Shown in pieces: positions 31,909 to 42,702 of a stretch of 64,000 nt of DNA (within the stretch, counting starts at the first letter, position 1; the number at the start of each line of letters is the position of its first letter). The notes under the pieces are model-generated. The model was given only the letters and a program-made list of their open reading frames with translations, was not told the origin of the DNA and did no database searches. The stretch lies in contig JAMPIQ010000001.1 in the NCBI GenBank assembly GCA_024699855.1, positions 3,906,001 to 3,970,000 on the forward strand. Direction: 5' to 3'. This stretch comes from Aphelenchoides besseyi (Eukaryota > Nematoda > Chromadorea > Rhabditida > Aphelenchoididae). The position numbers and the translations under genes were made by a program.

Positions 31909-32327
31909 TGTTGGTATTAAGAGAGAAGAAAGTTGTCCAAATGTCACGTGTCGAGAGACCCAAATAGTGATTTATAGCTCCAATCTCTCCTTTTATACTC
32001 CCGCAGAAGCCAGAAACATTAATATTAAACTTGCAAATTTTTGCTTATTTTGGTATATTGACATTCGAGTGCACTGAATTTCGATCGCTTAGTCGATTTT
32101 CCTAACCAAAACTTCGTGAAGCTAGAACCTACAGATGGATCAAACTGCTCGTTGGCAATCCCACTGGTAGAAATAGCCGACTCAAAACTTTGTTTTCGAT
32201 GAGAATCATTAGAAGCACAGTCGAACAAATAAGCTTATGCAGAGCTATAGATTGAACAAAGTAAATATTTTATTTCGATCTTCTATTTACACGATACGGT
32301 TAAGTAAAATGGAATATGCTATGCTTT

Positions 32328-34996
32328 TTAACGTGCACGCGTCGTTGCCTCAATCATAATGTTGATTACCGTTTGTAGTTGAGTTAATCGACGAAACAGA
32401 GTATTGTAGAACTTTTGAGCTTCTTTGGCGTTTTCACGAACGTTCTTAAACGTTTCAAATGCGTGAATCAATTTGACCGCTTTTGTATTCTTTCTGAAGA
32501 TAATTAACATCAAATTGTGATTACGAAAACAACTGACTTATCGACGATATCCATGATTTCCTTGCGACGATCAGCAAAATTCGCATTGGCGGCGGTGAGA
32601 GCGCTAAGAACGTTCTCCTGGGCGGCCAGATTCTGTTCGATCAATTTGACTTGTTTGTCGTGACGAGTGATGTGATTTCGAATCAACGAATCATGTTCTA
32701 CGTGTGGATCGGCCAATGCATGCGCCGTAATCTCATCGCGATCCAATGACTCTCGTAGATCGGCGATTAAACGCAAACGCTGACGTTTCATTTCGTCGAC
32801 CTTGTCCAACAAACGTCGCAGTTCTTTAGCTTCGGTAGATTGAACTAAAAGTTTCGGTTGTTTTCTAGTCGTATCGTTCTAGTCACCTGATTCGATTGGA
32901 TTTCCACAGATTAAGTTTGAAAGCTGCGGTAATGACAACGAAAACATTTTGAGATCTTCGGTAAGCGATTCCAACGTCTTTTGCAACTCGGTGTTATTTT
33001 TGCGTCCTTCTTGATGCGCTTCAGAGTACTCGTTCAGTTTCTTCAAAAACGTTTGATATCCTTCGTCGGACGTCACACGCGGATTCGTGACGCCGCGCAT
33101 TTGATACCACAAATCGGACAACAAACGTTCGGCATTCGATTGTTTTGTGCTCAATTCTGAAGATCAGTCAATTAGATCGATGTCTCTGCTACTGCACAAA
33201 CCATAGAACTTCTCCAAAAGATCATTGATGCAATTCGGTTGAGACGAGAATTCGCCGTAACAAGTGAGCAACTCGTCCGGCAAACGTTGAATGTCGCCCG
33301 GTTGATCCAAATTAAGTTTGTTGAGTTGTAGTTTGAGCAGGAAAGTACTAAACGGACTGTTTTAGAACAAATATGAGTGTTCAAACTTACTCTAATTCTT
33401 GATCTTTCTTCTCACAATCATTCAAAACTTTACGACGCAATTCGGCTTTCTTCTCTTCGTACATCGACACGATTTCGATGACCGCAGTCGGCAAAAGTTC
33501 TTTGAAAAGATCTTCGCCAGCAATCGACGGATCCATCGGATCAAACGCAACAGCGTTCACCAAATCTTTTGGCTAAATTACCAATTGAATCAATAGAAGC
33601 TACCATTTCTAACCTCATCTTTTTCTTCTTTTTCCTTTTCTTCCAATTCTTTTAAATCAGAAAGATTTGGTACACGTTCGTGATAAATGAAATCGTTTTC
33701 TTTGCGCGCTGTCTGCTCACTAAACATACAAATAAGAATCGAATGAAGTTGATTTCTTACCGTTGTGTGATAACCTCTTTGATGTATTCAACCACTTGCT
33801 TCAATCCTTCACGCTTGTCTTTTCCGGCGATGGTCATTGTTTCGTTGATTAAATCCAATCCCGCTTTATAGTATCCAACACTGAAACCAACAGTTAGTCG
33901 ACATCAAACAGATTGACAAACATACGCTATTCCGAACTCGCGCTTTTTATCAGACTCCTTAACTTCATCAAACAATCGACCGCGAGCATAGTAAAAGATC
34001 GATCCGTAAATTCCTCCTTTGATTGCACACAATTGAGTCCAACTCTTGTAACGCGACGAAGGCATTGCATCGGAAGCAAAAGACTTGTCGGCAATCAACG
34101 CACCGCATGAATCGTAAAATTGTCGAATACGCAGAGCAAGACAAGAAATAGTGCCTGGTGAACGTTTTTCTGTCAACGCTTTCTCTAGCATTACTTCCAG
34201 TCCTTGAGCCTACAAATCGAAGTGAATTCTGCTATTGTGAAGTAAGCACCTACCAACATAACGTTCACGTAAAAAGTTAGAGCTCGAGTATCAAAATCAA
34301 TTAGACCACAACGTTGTGCGTGCAATTGATCGCGAAGATACTTGAACGGCCAAGCAGCATATTGAAAATGAGCAAACGCAATTTTCGTTGTCTAAATTAC
34401 CGATTAACACCAAGAGTATCAGTCTATCCATCTACTTCGCCATTAGATCGCGGTTGAGCAGCAGCAATGGCGGCGTGTAAACAACCGATATTGTACATAA
34501 CACAACAAATTTCGAAGTTAATGTCCGGAATTACGATTGGCATTTGCATATCGCACGATTGATCGATCCTAAAGATCTTCAATAATAAGAGCTTTTTCAA
34601 TAGAATTACCATGCAAAGTCGACGGCTGCTTCACCGTCCAATTCCATCGGAAATCGATTCTTCATCATGGATAACTGAGCGAAATAACGTTTGAGCACAC
34701 ATATCATTTCTTGCTCGTCGTTCATTTGAAGCATACGCTGAAACAAAGAGTCTCGTACTTAAATTAAGGCTCTTAGAGAGACTCACATCACGCATTTCGT
34801 TCAACTCGTTGAAAGCTTTGTTGAAATTGTTCGGATCATTTTGATAGTGTTGACTGATGTACTGAAAGACACAATAAGATAGTGACAATAGAAGCGAACT
34901 CACATGTTTGATTTTATGAGCTTGTGTCATCGGAAAAGGATGTCCCGGAATCTTCAGCTCCGGCGCAAGCATCGCAGCTCGCGGAAGATTCTCCAT
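32328..34996 (-). CDS. HD-PTP/EGO-2-like BRO1 and V-domain protein (PTPN23 family)
   Basis: About 13 exons with GT-AG introns join in frame from 34,996; the first are 34,904-34,996, 34,787-34,861, 34,610-34,737, 34,436-34,568, 34,254-34,391 and 33,926-34,209. The BRO1 domain shows MICVLKRYFAQLSMMKNRFPM, INFEICCVMYNIGCLHAA and GYYKAGLDLI. The coiled-coil V domain ends with IEQNLAAQENVLSALTAANA, very close to the human HD-PTP sequence as I recall it. BRO1 binds the ESCRT-III subunit CHMP4, and HD-PTP sorts ubiquitinated receptors into endosomes. The reading ends at a stop at 32,328, soon after the V domain. Vertebrate HD-PTP continues into a long Pro-rich region and a phosphatase domain; neither is found here. 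The gene looks intact. Confidence 0.88.
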
Positions 34997-34999
34997 TAC

Positions 35000-35715
35000 G
35001 TCAAGAACTGCAACTGAAATTACTGAAACATCAAAACGATTTAAGTATCCAATCGATCGAACAACGTCAAAATAAGAGCAACAAATGGGTGAAATGAAAT
35101 TTTATTTGCACTTCAGGAAAACAGAAACCAAGTAATCACATCAGCGATTGAATGCAATTTACCCGAAAAAACTTAACAATTGATTTTTTTGCAATCACCA
35201 GCAAACTGATTCGTCATTCGTCGCTAACGGAGCACATTCCGCCAATTTTCTTTTCTACATCACATCGTGCGTCAATTGAATTTCGTAAAAGTTCGCCTTC
35301 CATGCGTTGATGCCAACGTTTTTAACGTTGGCTACTGTTGAAGTAGATTTCAGAGGTTAATGGACAGATTAGAATGACATTTCTGCATCGCCAGAAACCA
35401 AAAAATAGGCAATCAAATTTAAGCTGTTCACTTACCTCATTGTACTTCACGTTCCATTTAGTAGATGTGCAGAATCATTTGCTTCCAAAAGCAAAAGCAC
35501 ACAGAAATCGGCCTCCAACAAAGAACTTCATGAAAACCAGGAAGCGGAGGATAGTTAACTTGCTTTCCATCATTGATTTCACAAACCCAATTGAAATTTT
35601 TGCATTCAGTTGTTACACAAACCCATTTTGTCTTCCGTTCATGTGTATGATGTAAGAGTTTATTGCTCATTCAAGTACAAGTGTGATCATCAAAAGTGTT
35701 GGAGAGAAGTAAGAT
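35000..35715. other. Spacer between HD-PTP-like gene and MLH1
   Basis: No gene is supported. The MLH1 3' end lies here, with a minus-strand AATAAA at about 35,659-35,664. A 3' splice-like 'gttgcag' about 15 bases upstream of the HD-PTP-like ATG could be a trans-splice acceptor. Confidence 0.5.
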
Positions 35716-35719
35716 CAAA

Positions 35720-38472
35720 TTAACAACGACCAAAAACTTTAAAAGCCTGATTAGTGGAGATCAATGGAGCAATATGCGAAGCGAGGTTTTTTGGCGCAAT
35801 GAAATCGTTTTTCAAATGAGGAAACAAACGATTTTGGATGAGATCTTGTTGTTGCTGTTGAGTTTCTTCATCGCATCCGTAAATCTCATGCGGAGTATGA
35901 AGTCGAGCCAAGGCACGTGAAATCTGCTTCACTAACACTATTTCTGTCTAAATAAACGACTTTGTTTGTACCTCAATCCCGACTGTTCACCTCATCCCAA
36001 TTGATACAAACCAAATCGTATGCAAATCGTGGCAATTGCTCAGTCAATAGAGGTTGGTAGTCCTCGACCAATGTCATAAGAACCCAAATGCGAAGCTCGT
36101 TTTCTTTCCATTGAAGACAAACTCCGAAGTCCATCCACAAGCGTTGTAAGACATCTTCGTCATGAAACCGAGTCAGATACGTTGATAGTGCAGTCGATTG
36201 ACTTGCAAAAACGCCCTCATTTGGCAGTAATTTACCGGTTTGTTGAAGATACTGATCTACCAGTCCCAACATTGAGACTCCGCCCCTTTCATTGTTTAAA
36301 AACAAGCGGCGACCATTCAAACGACCAGCAGCTCGAATACACTTCTGAAATCGGTACTTTAACTCGCATTGAAAGCAAAAATTAAACCTGATAAAATATA
36401 TCTTCCAAAAACGGCATACTATCCATCAAGTAGACTGTTGAATGGGCTTGAAATGTGCATCGTGTTGTATCAACAAAACCGACAAACACAAAATTTTTCA
36501 GCAGTTGCGTGAGCTCCGGATCTTCGTCGGCTCTGATGTCCGAAAGACATTGGGATCGAAATTGTGACTGAGATTCTGATTGGGAATTTGTAGTTGTATC
36601 TGCATCGTGATTCTAAACGTTTCGTCTTCATGTTAAGTGGTTGTTTTACTTACCGAATACAAAGTGATATTTTGTTCTTCAACCGTATCGTTAAAGTCCT
36701 CGTCTTCAGATGTATCATCGAGAATAACTTCATCGATTGTTATTTCGCCCGGCGGAAGCGATGGTGGGTAGGGACATTGGGCTTCAACGGGTGTGCAAAA
36801 TTCTTCTATTCGATGATTTCGTCCATCGACTCGTATTTTCTAAACAATTTGTCTTCTTTTTAAATGACCATTCACTTACCATTTTCGGATCAATTTTCTT
36901 CGATTGATTTGAACTGGAAGATTGAGATAGTGAACGATAGGTGTCCAGTGTGACATGCACAGTGTTCGGTTGTCGATACGTTTCTTTCAATGTTGAATTA
37001 GCAGTAGTCGTTTGTGAAGAAGAGTTTTTGCGTTTTCGATTCGATTTTTCGTTGGTTTTCTCCGAAGGTACGTTCTTAGATGTGCGAGACGTACTTTTGA
37101 TCGTTGGAAAGGGACCGGGATTACTAAACCGAATCAAATGAACATTTTCTTGTAAACTACCTCTTGATGGTGCTGTTTCCAGTGAGTTGATCTAACTCCA
37201 CGATTCCGTTTTCTTTGAATTTCATCATAATACTCATTAGTTTCTAAAAACAAATATTCAAAATTAGAAGCTTTGACAAGAAACTTCGTCAATTCGTTGA
37301 ACGATCTGTGCTTCGTTCAGAAAAATGACCGTTTCTTTTGTTGGATGAGCATTGACATCGACACAACTTGGATCTATCTGCAATAGAAACCATTACCTGT
37401 AATACAACACAAAAGCCTTACAAACATTGTAATAGCCATAAATGGACAATAAGAATCCATGCTATTGAATGTTAAGTTGATTGACTTCTTCAGTTTTTCC
37501 GAGGTAACCAATCGGTTGTTGATGAACAGTTGGAAGATCTTTCGTTTCTCTGTTTTTGCTGCAATAGCCGTCGACGTGTAGGTTGAAAGTGGATGTGCCA
37601 TGCAGAAGCGTGCAGAGAACCGTAAACACGTGTCACTAACTTCAAAATCGTAAAGATCTTTGGACAATTCCGACGACAACACCGTTCGAATCACGTTGTG
37701 TTGATCTCCGCTTCCAGGCGATCGAAATGATCCGCTCTTTAGACCCGTATCTTCACAAACGAACGCAAAAGCAACATATCTAAAACAATGGAAACAAACG
37801 GTTGAAATCTCTGAACTTACGGAAAGTTGATCGCATATTTAACCATCAAACTCGCGATTTCGAGCGTTTGATCTTTCGGTCTGCTAAAAACTTCTCGTCG
37901 AGCTAAATTGTGGTACAGTTTCTCGGCGGTGATTTGTGTGCCCGGAAGACCAGCCGAAATGCAACGATTAGTATACGGTTTGCAATCTAAATATCATTAG
38001 TGCTCATCTAATATGTGAATGCAATTACCTTGGTAACTTGCACTCCATGCGTGAATGCAATTGTGTGGACGAGAAATGATGTGCACTTTTGCAACGCACG
38101 ACAGAGCAGCCAGAGCTTCGCCGCGAAATCCGAGGGTCTTCATTGACTGGAGATCTTCAAGTTTTGTCAACTTCGAAGTTGAGTGTCTTTCACAAACTCT
38201 CTAAGAGCAAAAAATTAGTTTTAAGTCTGTTCAATCACCTCGTAATCAGCCGGCAGAATTCCACAGCCGTTGTCTTTAACTCGAATGATATCGAGTCCAC
38301 CGTTCTTCACTGTCACCGTGATTTCTGTTGCACCGGAATCCAAAGCGTTTTCGACCAGTTCTTTTACTGCATTCATTGGCCGCACTACCACCTCTCCAGC
38401 AGCAATCTTGTTCACCACATCGGGAGGCAGTTGAACAATGGGGCGTGACGACTGTGTTTCTAGCTCATTCAT
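35720..38472 (-). CDS. mlh1: DNA mismatch repair protein MLH1
   Basis: The N-terminal GHKL ATPase domain shows motif I ([17 protein letters not shown]), motif II (VKDNGCGI) and motif III ([12 protein letters not shown]). The transducer domain includes [18 protein letters not shown] Ser/Thr/Lys-rich linker follows (about 36.8-37.1 kb), then the MutL-dimerisation domain ending WDEVNSRD ... FKVFGRC. MLH1 pairs with PMS2/PMS1 to license excision after MutS finds a mismatch. About ten exons with short introns can be followed, all in frame. The C-terminal four residues are FGRC where most MLH1 proteins end FERC; the final Cys, which contributes to the partner's endonuclease site in yeast, is kept. 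A 3' splice site lies 2 bases before the ATG, suggesting trans-splicing. Confidence 0.93.
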
Positions 38473-38473
38473 A

Positions 38474-38576
38474 TCTGCAGATTTAAGTCAATGGACATTC
38501 ACGTTCAATAAAAAATAAAAATAAGCAGATCGACTTCAAAATGTAGACAAAAAACTCATTAACAACGTTGTTTATT
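38474..38576 (-). promoter_or_regulatory. Intercistronic signal between TXNDC17 and MLH1
   Basis: On the minus strand an AATAAA (38,576-38,571) is followed about 96 bases later by a 3' splice site (aaatctgcag) 2 bases before the MLH1 ATG. A poly(A) signal then a splice acceptor at ~100 bases, with no promoter-sized gap, is the layout of nematode operons resolved by trans-splicing. Confidence 0.65.
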
Positions 38577-38647
38577 TAACAAATAAGTGCATGTGTGCTT
38601 TGAAGTGTAAAGTGTAAGAATTTGAGCACCAGGTTATCGACATGCAC

Positions 38648-39094
38648 CTAACGGTGAAGGAAGTTTTTGACGACTTCTGGTTTCGCCAACTCATCCATAT
38701 CGGTAATACGCTCACCCTGCAAAACAACCAAATTAAACTTTTCGCATATCGAGACCTACGGTAGAAACATTCAAGAGAGTTGGAATGCTCGTGACTTTCA
38801 ACTTTTCGTCTTTTCGAAATGGGTTTTCCGGATCCTTCCATCTAAATTTGTTGATAACTAGCTTGTCAACTAAACGTACTCCTCTTTGAACCCGACGTTA
38901 CAAATTAGCGATTCGTGGTCGTCATTCCGCAAAACCGCATTGACATTCGCATCACATTTGACACAATCCGGACACCAACTCTTCTGAGTGTCGGAGTTTG
39001 TCGATCCACGAAAGTAGACGAAGATTTGCTTTTCACTCATCACTCCAAGAATCTTCTTCGTCTCATCGTAGCCCGTAACATCAACAATAGTCAT
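38648..39094 (-). CDS. txndc17: Thioredoxin domain-containing protein 17 (TRP14-like)
   Basis: Three exons join in frame. The first carries IFVYFRGSTN and the active site SWCPDCVKCD. The second carries EWKDPENPFRKDEKLKVTSIP and TLLNVST. The third carries GERITDMDELAKPEVV and ends NFLHR. The total is about 117 residues, close to the usual 123. The WCPDC active site (rather than WCGPC), the RG/TGS loop and the 'WKDP.N.FR' segment are specific for TXNDC17. It is a cytosolic oxidoreductase that reduces disulfides on selected proteins. An AAAG spacer separates a 3' splice site (tgttgcag) from the ATG. It sits between OSGEP and MLH1 on the same strand with about 100-base signals. Confidence 0.92.
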
Positions 39095-39098
39095 CTTT

Positions 39099-39206
39099 CT
39101 GCAACAACGATCGTTGAAAGCAAACGAAATCGAAATAAGGTAATGGAAGTTTGGTGTCGAACAACATGAAGATGAATATCTCTTACTACTTTGACGTTGG
39201 TTTATT
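39099..39206 (-). promoter_or_regulatory. Intercistronic signal between OSGEP and TXNDC17
   Basis: A minus-strand AATAAA (39,206-39,201), only 24 bases after the OSGEP stop, is followed about 102 bases later by a splice acceptor (gttgttgcag) 4 bases before the TXNDC17 ATG. Spacing is the same as in the next intercistronic interval. Confidence 0.65.
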
Positions 39207-39229
39207 TACAACAATAAATAAATTGCAAG

Positions 39230-40387
39230 TTATTTTCGCCAAAGAACTCGAACTTGATCGGTTCGATAGCGTTGAGTATACGAACATTCCTCGACCGGTG
39301 TTGTCTGGCCAAATTTGAACATCTCGTAACCGGCTTGTGCAATCATGGCTCCGTTGTCGATGCAAAAACGTTCATCTGTAGCAAAAATCCGAGCATTTCG
39401 TTCTTTGCACATAATCTCCATCATCTGTTGAAGCCGTTCGTTACATCCAACACCACCGACAATCAAAACCTCGTCAGCGTTATTCTGAGCCATGGCACGT
39501 TCGGTAATTTCGACCAGCATACAGAAAACGGTTTCCTGAATAAACGTAAAAAGAAGTGAATGAAAAACGAAATTACCTGGAGTGTAAAGCAGAGATCTTC
39601 TTTCGTGTATTCACCACTCTCCAACCAGCCGGGAGTATTCGTTTCGATGCTTGTCAGAATTCCGGACAACGAAAAATCCATTCCTTTCACGGTATAAGGT
39701 AGCTCAGCCAATTTCTTTCCTTTTTTCGCCATTTGTTCGATGTTATAACCGGGACATGGCTCATTGGGAAGTCGAAGGACACGTGCAAAACGATCCAAAC
39801 AATTCCCGACTGCAATGTCCAAAGTTTCGCCAAAAATTGCATAACACTGATTGATATACGAAATGACCTGCGTGTTACCACCACTCACGTACAATATCAC
39901 TGGGTTTTCAGCCCCAGTTATCAAACGTCCCATTTCAATGTGCTGAAATCGCGTTATTACGAGTCATGAATCAAAGACAGTATGTTTAGCTTGCAAACTT
40001 ACTCCAACACAATGATTGACCGGAATGATCGGTTTCTTCCACAATTGAGCTAATGCACGAGCAGCAACACAGCCGACTTGAAGTGGTGCTCCCATTCCCG
40101 GGCCTTTTGTATATGCGATCGCATCAATTTCATTCTCTGGATCCTAACAAACAGCTCATAATAAATGCTAAGTTCAAAAGCCTTACCGTTATGTTGGCCA
40201 ACTTCAAGGCTTCGCCAACTAACTCGGCACAAACTCGACGATGATGCTCAGCGGTTTCTGTTGGTCGAAAACCTTCACCAATTGGCGCATTGTACGTACG
40301 TCTCGGGTTGCTTAACGTTTGACCATCGCGAATCAGTCCGATTCCAATCTTATTTGCCGAACTTTCAATTCCCAAAATGCAAACCAT
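39230..40387 (-). CDS. osgep: tRNA N6-threonylcarbamoyladenosine synthase subunit OSGEP/Kae1
   Basis: The protein starts [19 protein letters not shown], a family hallmark. It continues with [51 protein letters not shown] (with the metal-binding histidines), [30 protein letters not shown], the [11 protein letters not shown] loop and [13 protein letters not shown], ending [13 protein letters not shown]. Four exons with short introns keep frame throughout, giving about 330-335 residues, the normal length. As part of the KEOPS complex it transfers threonylcarbamoyl to A37 of ANN-decoding tRNAs. I place the start at 40,387 because homologues begin there, although the frame is open further upstream. 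It appears to be the first gene of a three-gene operon. Confidence 0.95.
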
Positions 40388-40805
40388 TACATCGAATTTA
40401 ACAAACAAATGTGGAAAGAATTCCAAAAAGATTTGCGAAAAAGGTGATTCAAAAGTTCTCGTCTAGAAAATCATTCGATCAACATCGCTTGGCAAAGTGT
40501 ATTTGTTTCAGTGAACACATATCAACGAGTAGTTAAAGAAGTGGCAACGTTGCTTTTAAAACGTTTACACGCCATTGTCATCAATAGAATGCTCGTTGTT
40601 TTTTATTTCGTGATTTGGGTCATTTGTTTTATCATACTTGAGTGGAAATGGAGTAGAACTGTTAGGTCAGCAGCGATTAAACAGGCGCCATTTGGCCATT
40701 TGGCAGAATTAAGATCGGTCGACCTGCAATTTTCATCAAAGTAACTGGTACATGTGTTTATTGTCAAAAACAAAACAATTCAAAGTCAAGAACAGCAAAT
40801 TAAGA
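40388..40805. other. Upstream region of OSGEP, no gene supported
   Basis: A plus-strand open frame at 40,511-40,744 encodes a hydrophobic stretch (MLVVFYFVIWVICFIILEWK) but has no further support. The promoter of the OSGEP-led cluster should lie here. Confidence 0.35.
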
Positions 40806-40809
40806 ACTT

Positions 40810-42418
40810 TTATTTCTTACCAATTTGCGGAGAGTTAATTCCGTTGCCAAAAAGATTGGGTTGCACACCCGATGGGAACTGACCGTACGGTTGTTGCGGA
40901 AATTGCTGTTGCCCAAATCCCTGTTGTTGATTAGGCAATCCTTGAATTGGTACTTGAAAAGGAATACCGGACTGTTGATTGGGAAACTGCTGCGATGGGA
41001 ATTGCTGGGAAGAAAATGGTTGTTGCCCGAATCCTTGCTGTCCCAATCCTGGCTGTCCGAGTCCTGGCTGTCCATATCCTTGCTGTCCGAGTCCTGGCTG
41101 CCCATATCCTTGCTGTCCGAGTCCTGGCTGCCCATATCCTTGCTGTCCGAGTCCTGGCTGCCCATATCCTTGCTGTCCATATCCTTGCTGTCCGAGTCCT
41201 GGCTGCCCATATCCTTGCTGTCCATATCCTTGCTGTCCCAATCCTGGCTGTCCGAGTCCTGGCTGCCCATATCCTTGCTGTCCATATCCTTGCTGTCCCA
41301 ATCCTGGCTGTCCGAGTCCTGGCTGCCCATATCCTTGCTGTCCATATCCTTGCTGTCCGAGTCCTTGCTGCCCATATCCTTGCTGTCCAAAACCTTGTTG
41401 ATTAAAAGGCTGATTCTGAGGCCAATTCTGAGCTCCGCCAAATTGATTGCCAAATTGAGAATTTTGTTGCGGCGAGTCGAACGACATGAGAGGACTCATT
41501 CCGAGAATTGGTACCTTCTGTCGCAGCTCTTCTATCACTTCCTTTGATGCTTTTTTAAGAATCTTATCGATTTTCTCGATTTCGTCTTTCTTCGTAATCA
41601 ACTTGTTCTTAAGAACCATCTACAAACAGCGTCATTAATGCAATTGATCGGATGTTTACCTGAATCTTGTCAAAAACTTTCTTTGCTTCAGAAGACAGTT
41701 GTTCAGCTCGCTTTTTTTGTTGTTCATTGAAAATCTTACGTTGTTCCTTTAACGTTTTTTTATACTGATCAAATTGTTGCTGTAAACTCTCAGTTTTTCC
41801 GTACAAGTGGATTTAACGAACCTTAACGTTTGCCGGCTGTTTACTCGCCCATTTCGCCTGCTTAGATTCCATTTGCTCTTTAGTCAATGATGTGTCTCTG
41901 CATATATTTATGAGTTTATCTCGTTCTTCTGGTGTGGCCATTTGAAGAAACATCGGTATTCCACTATTTGCTATAATTTATTTGAACATCAACTTTCAAG
42001 TCCGATTTCTTCTGCCAATCAAATCACCTACTTTGTACGCCGCCATATTGTAGTTGATTTCCGTTCCATTGTTGTTGACCGATTTGAGGTCCCGATGCAA
42101 TCGGTTGAACGGACTGGCCTGGTTGATAAGCTTGGAAGTTTCCTTGATTGAGCGGTTGTTGTTGCTGCGGATCTTTTGGTGAATCTGAGCTTTCTTTGGT
42201 TTTGTCATCCTTGTTTTCGCCGTCTAGTTGATCTTCATTCCCTAAAAGCAATTATTGTTCTCGTTATTAGAATCAATTAACTGACCTTCGTTTTTATCAT
42301 TTGTCAACTCGTTATTTCCACTGTTGCCATTGAAATCCTCATCGTCTTGAGCTTCTACCGCAAGAGTAATCAAAAATAAGGCACATCCGATGATCGAGAA
42401 TAGTCTACCAAATTTCAT
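40810..42418 (-). CDS. Secreted SXP/RAL-2 (DUF148) protein with pentapeptide-repeat tail
   Basis: Five exons with GT-AG introns can be read. A signal peptide ([20 protein letters not shown]) is followed by an acidic Asn/Gln-rich linker. The DUF148-type helical domain follows, with [44 protein letters not shown] and [18 protein letters not shown]. The last exon (41,619-40,810) then carries over twenty GYGQQ and GLGQP units and a Gln/Pro/Phe-rich end. The SXP/RAL-2 family is specific to nematodes, is secreted, and includes abundant antigens and hypodermal or gland products. The repetitive tail is unusual for the family. A 3' splice site (gtttttttag) about 25 bases before the ATG suggests trans-splicing. 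Confidence 0.85.
41030..41400 (-). repeat. 15-bp coding minisatellite (GYGQQ / GLGQP units)
   Basis: Two 15-bp unit types, GGATATGGACAGCAA and GGACTCGGACAGCCA, alternate in groups over about 370 bp with few variants. Higher-order blocks of about 60 bp recur (for example 41,151-41,210 resembles 41,211-41,330), showing recent unequal exchange. Unit length is a multiple of three, so frame is kept. Confidence 0.95.
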
Positions 42419-42702
42419 GATGAATAAGCTGATAACTAAAAAAACGAATCGCGAATTCACCGGAAAAGCTTTCCAATTTCATGAATTTGTTCAGCTGCCT
42501 TTCATTTATCTCTGTTTTGGGGAGTATAGGATCATTGCGTAAAAGTATCATAAAGAGTCACTTCCGTGGGCGACTTTGAATCACCACATTGCAATCGTTG
42601 TTGAACCTTGACAATGTAAACGCTACTTGTACAAATTCGTGTCATAAATGATCGTTAGATTAGACGGTTGTTGTTTATAGGTTTGATTTGCTTGACGGGT
42701 AA

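Noticed and set aside
35458..35670. Minus-strand frame between MLH1 and the HD-PTP-like gene
   Set aside because: It overlaps the MLH1 3' untranslated region and poly(A) signal and shows no conserved features.
40947..41547. Plus-strand open frames over the minisatellite, including a Cys/Pro-rich and an Ala/Val/Leu/Ile-rich product
   Set aside because: They are by-products of the 15-bp repeat read on the opposite strand; the minus-strand frame has a signal peptide, splice sites and a DUF148 domain.
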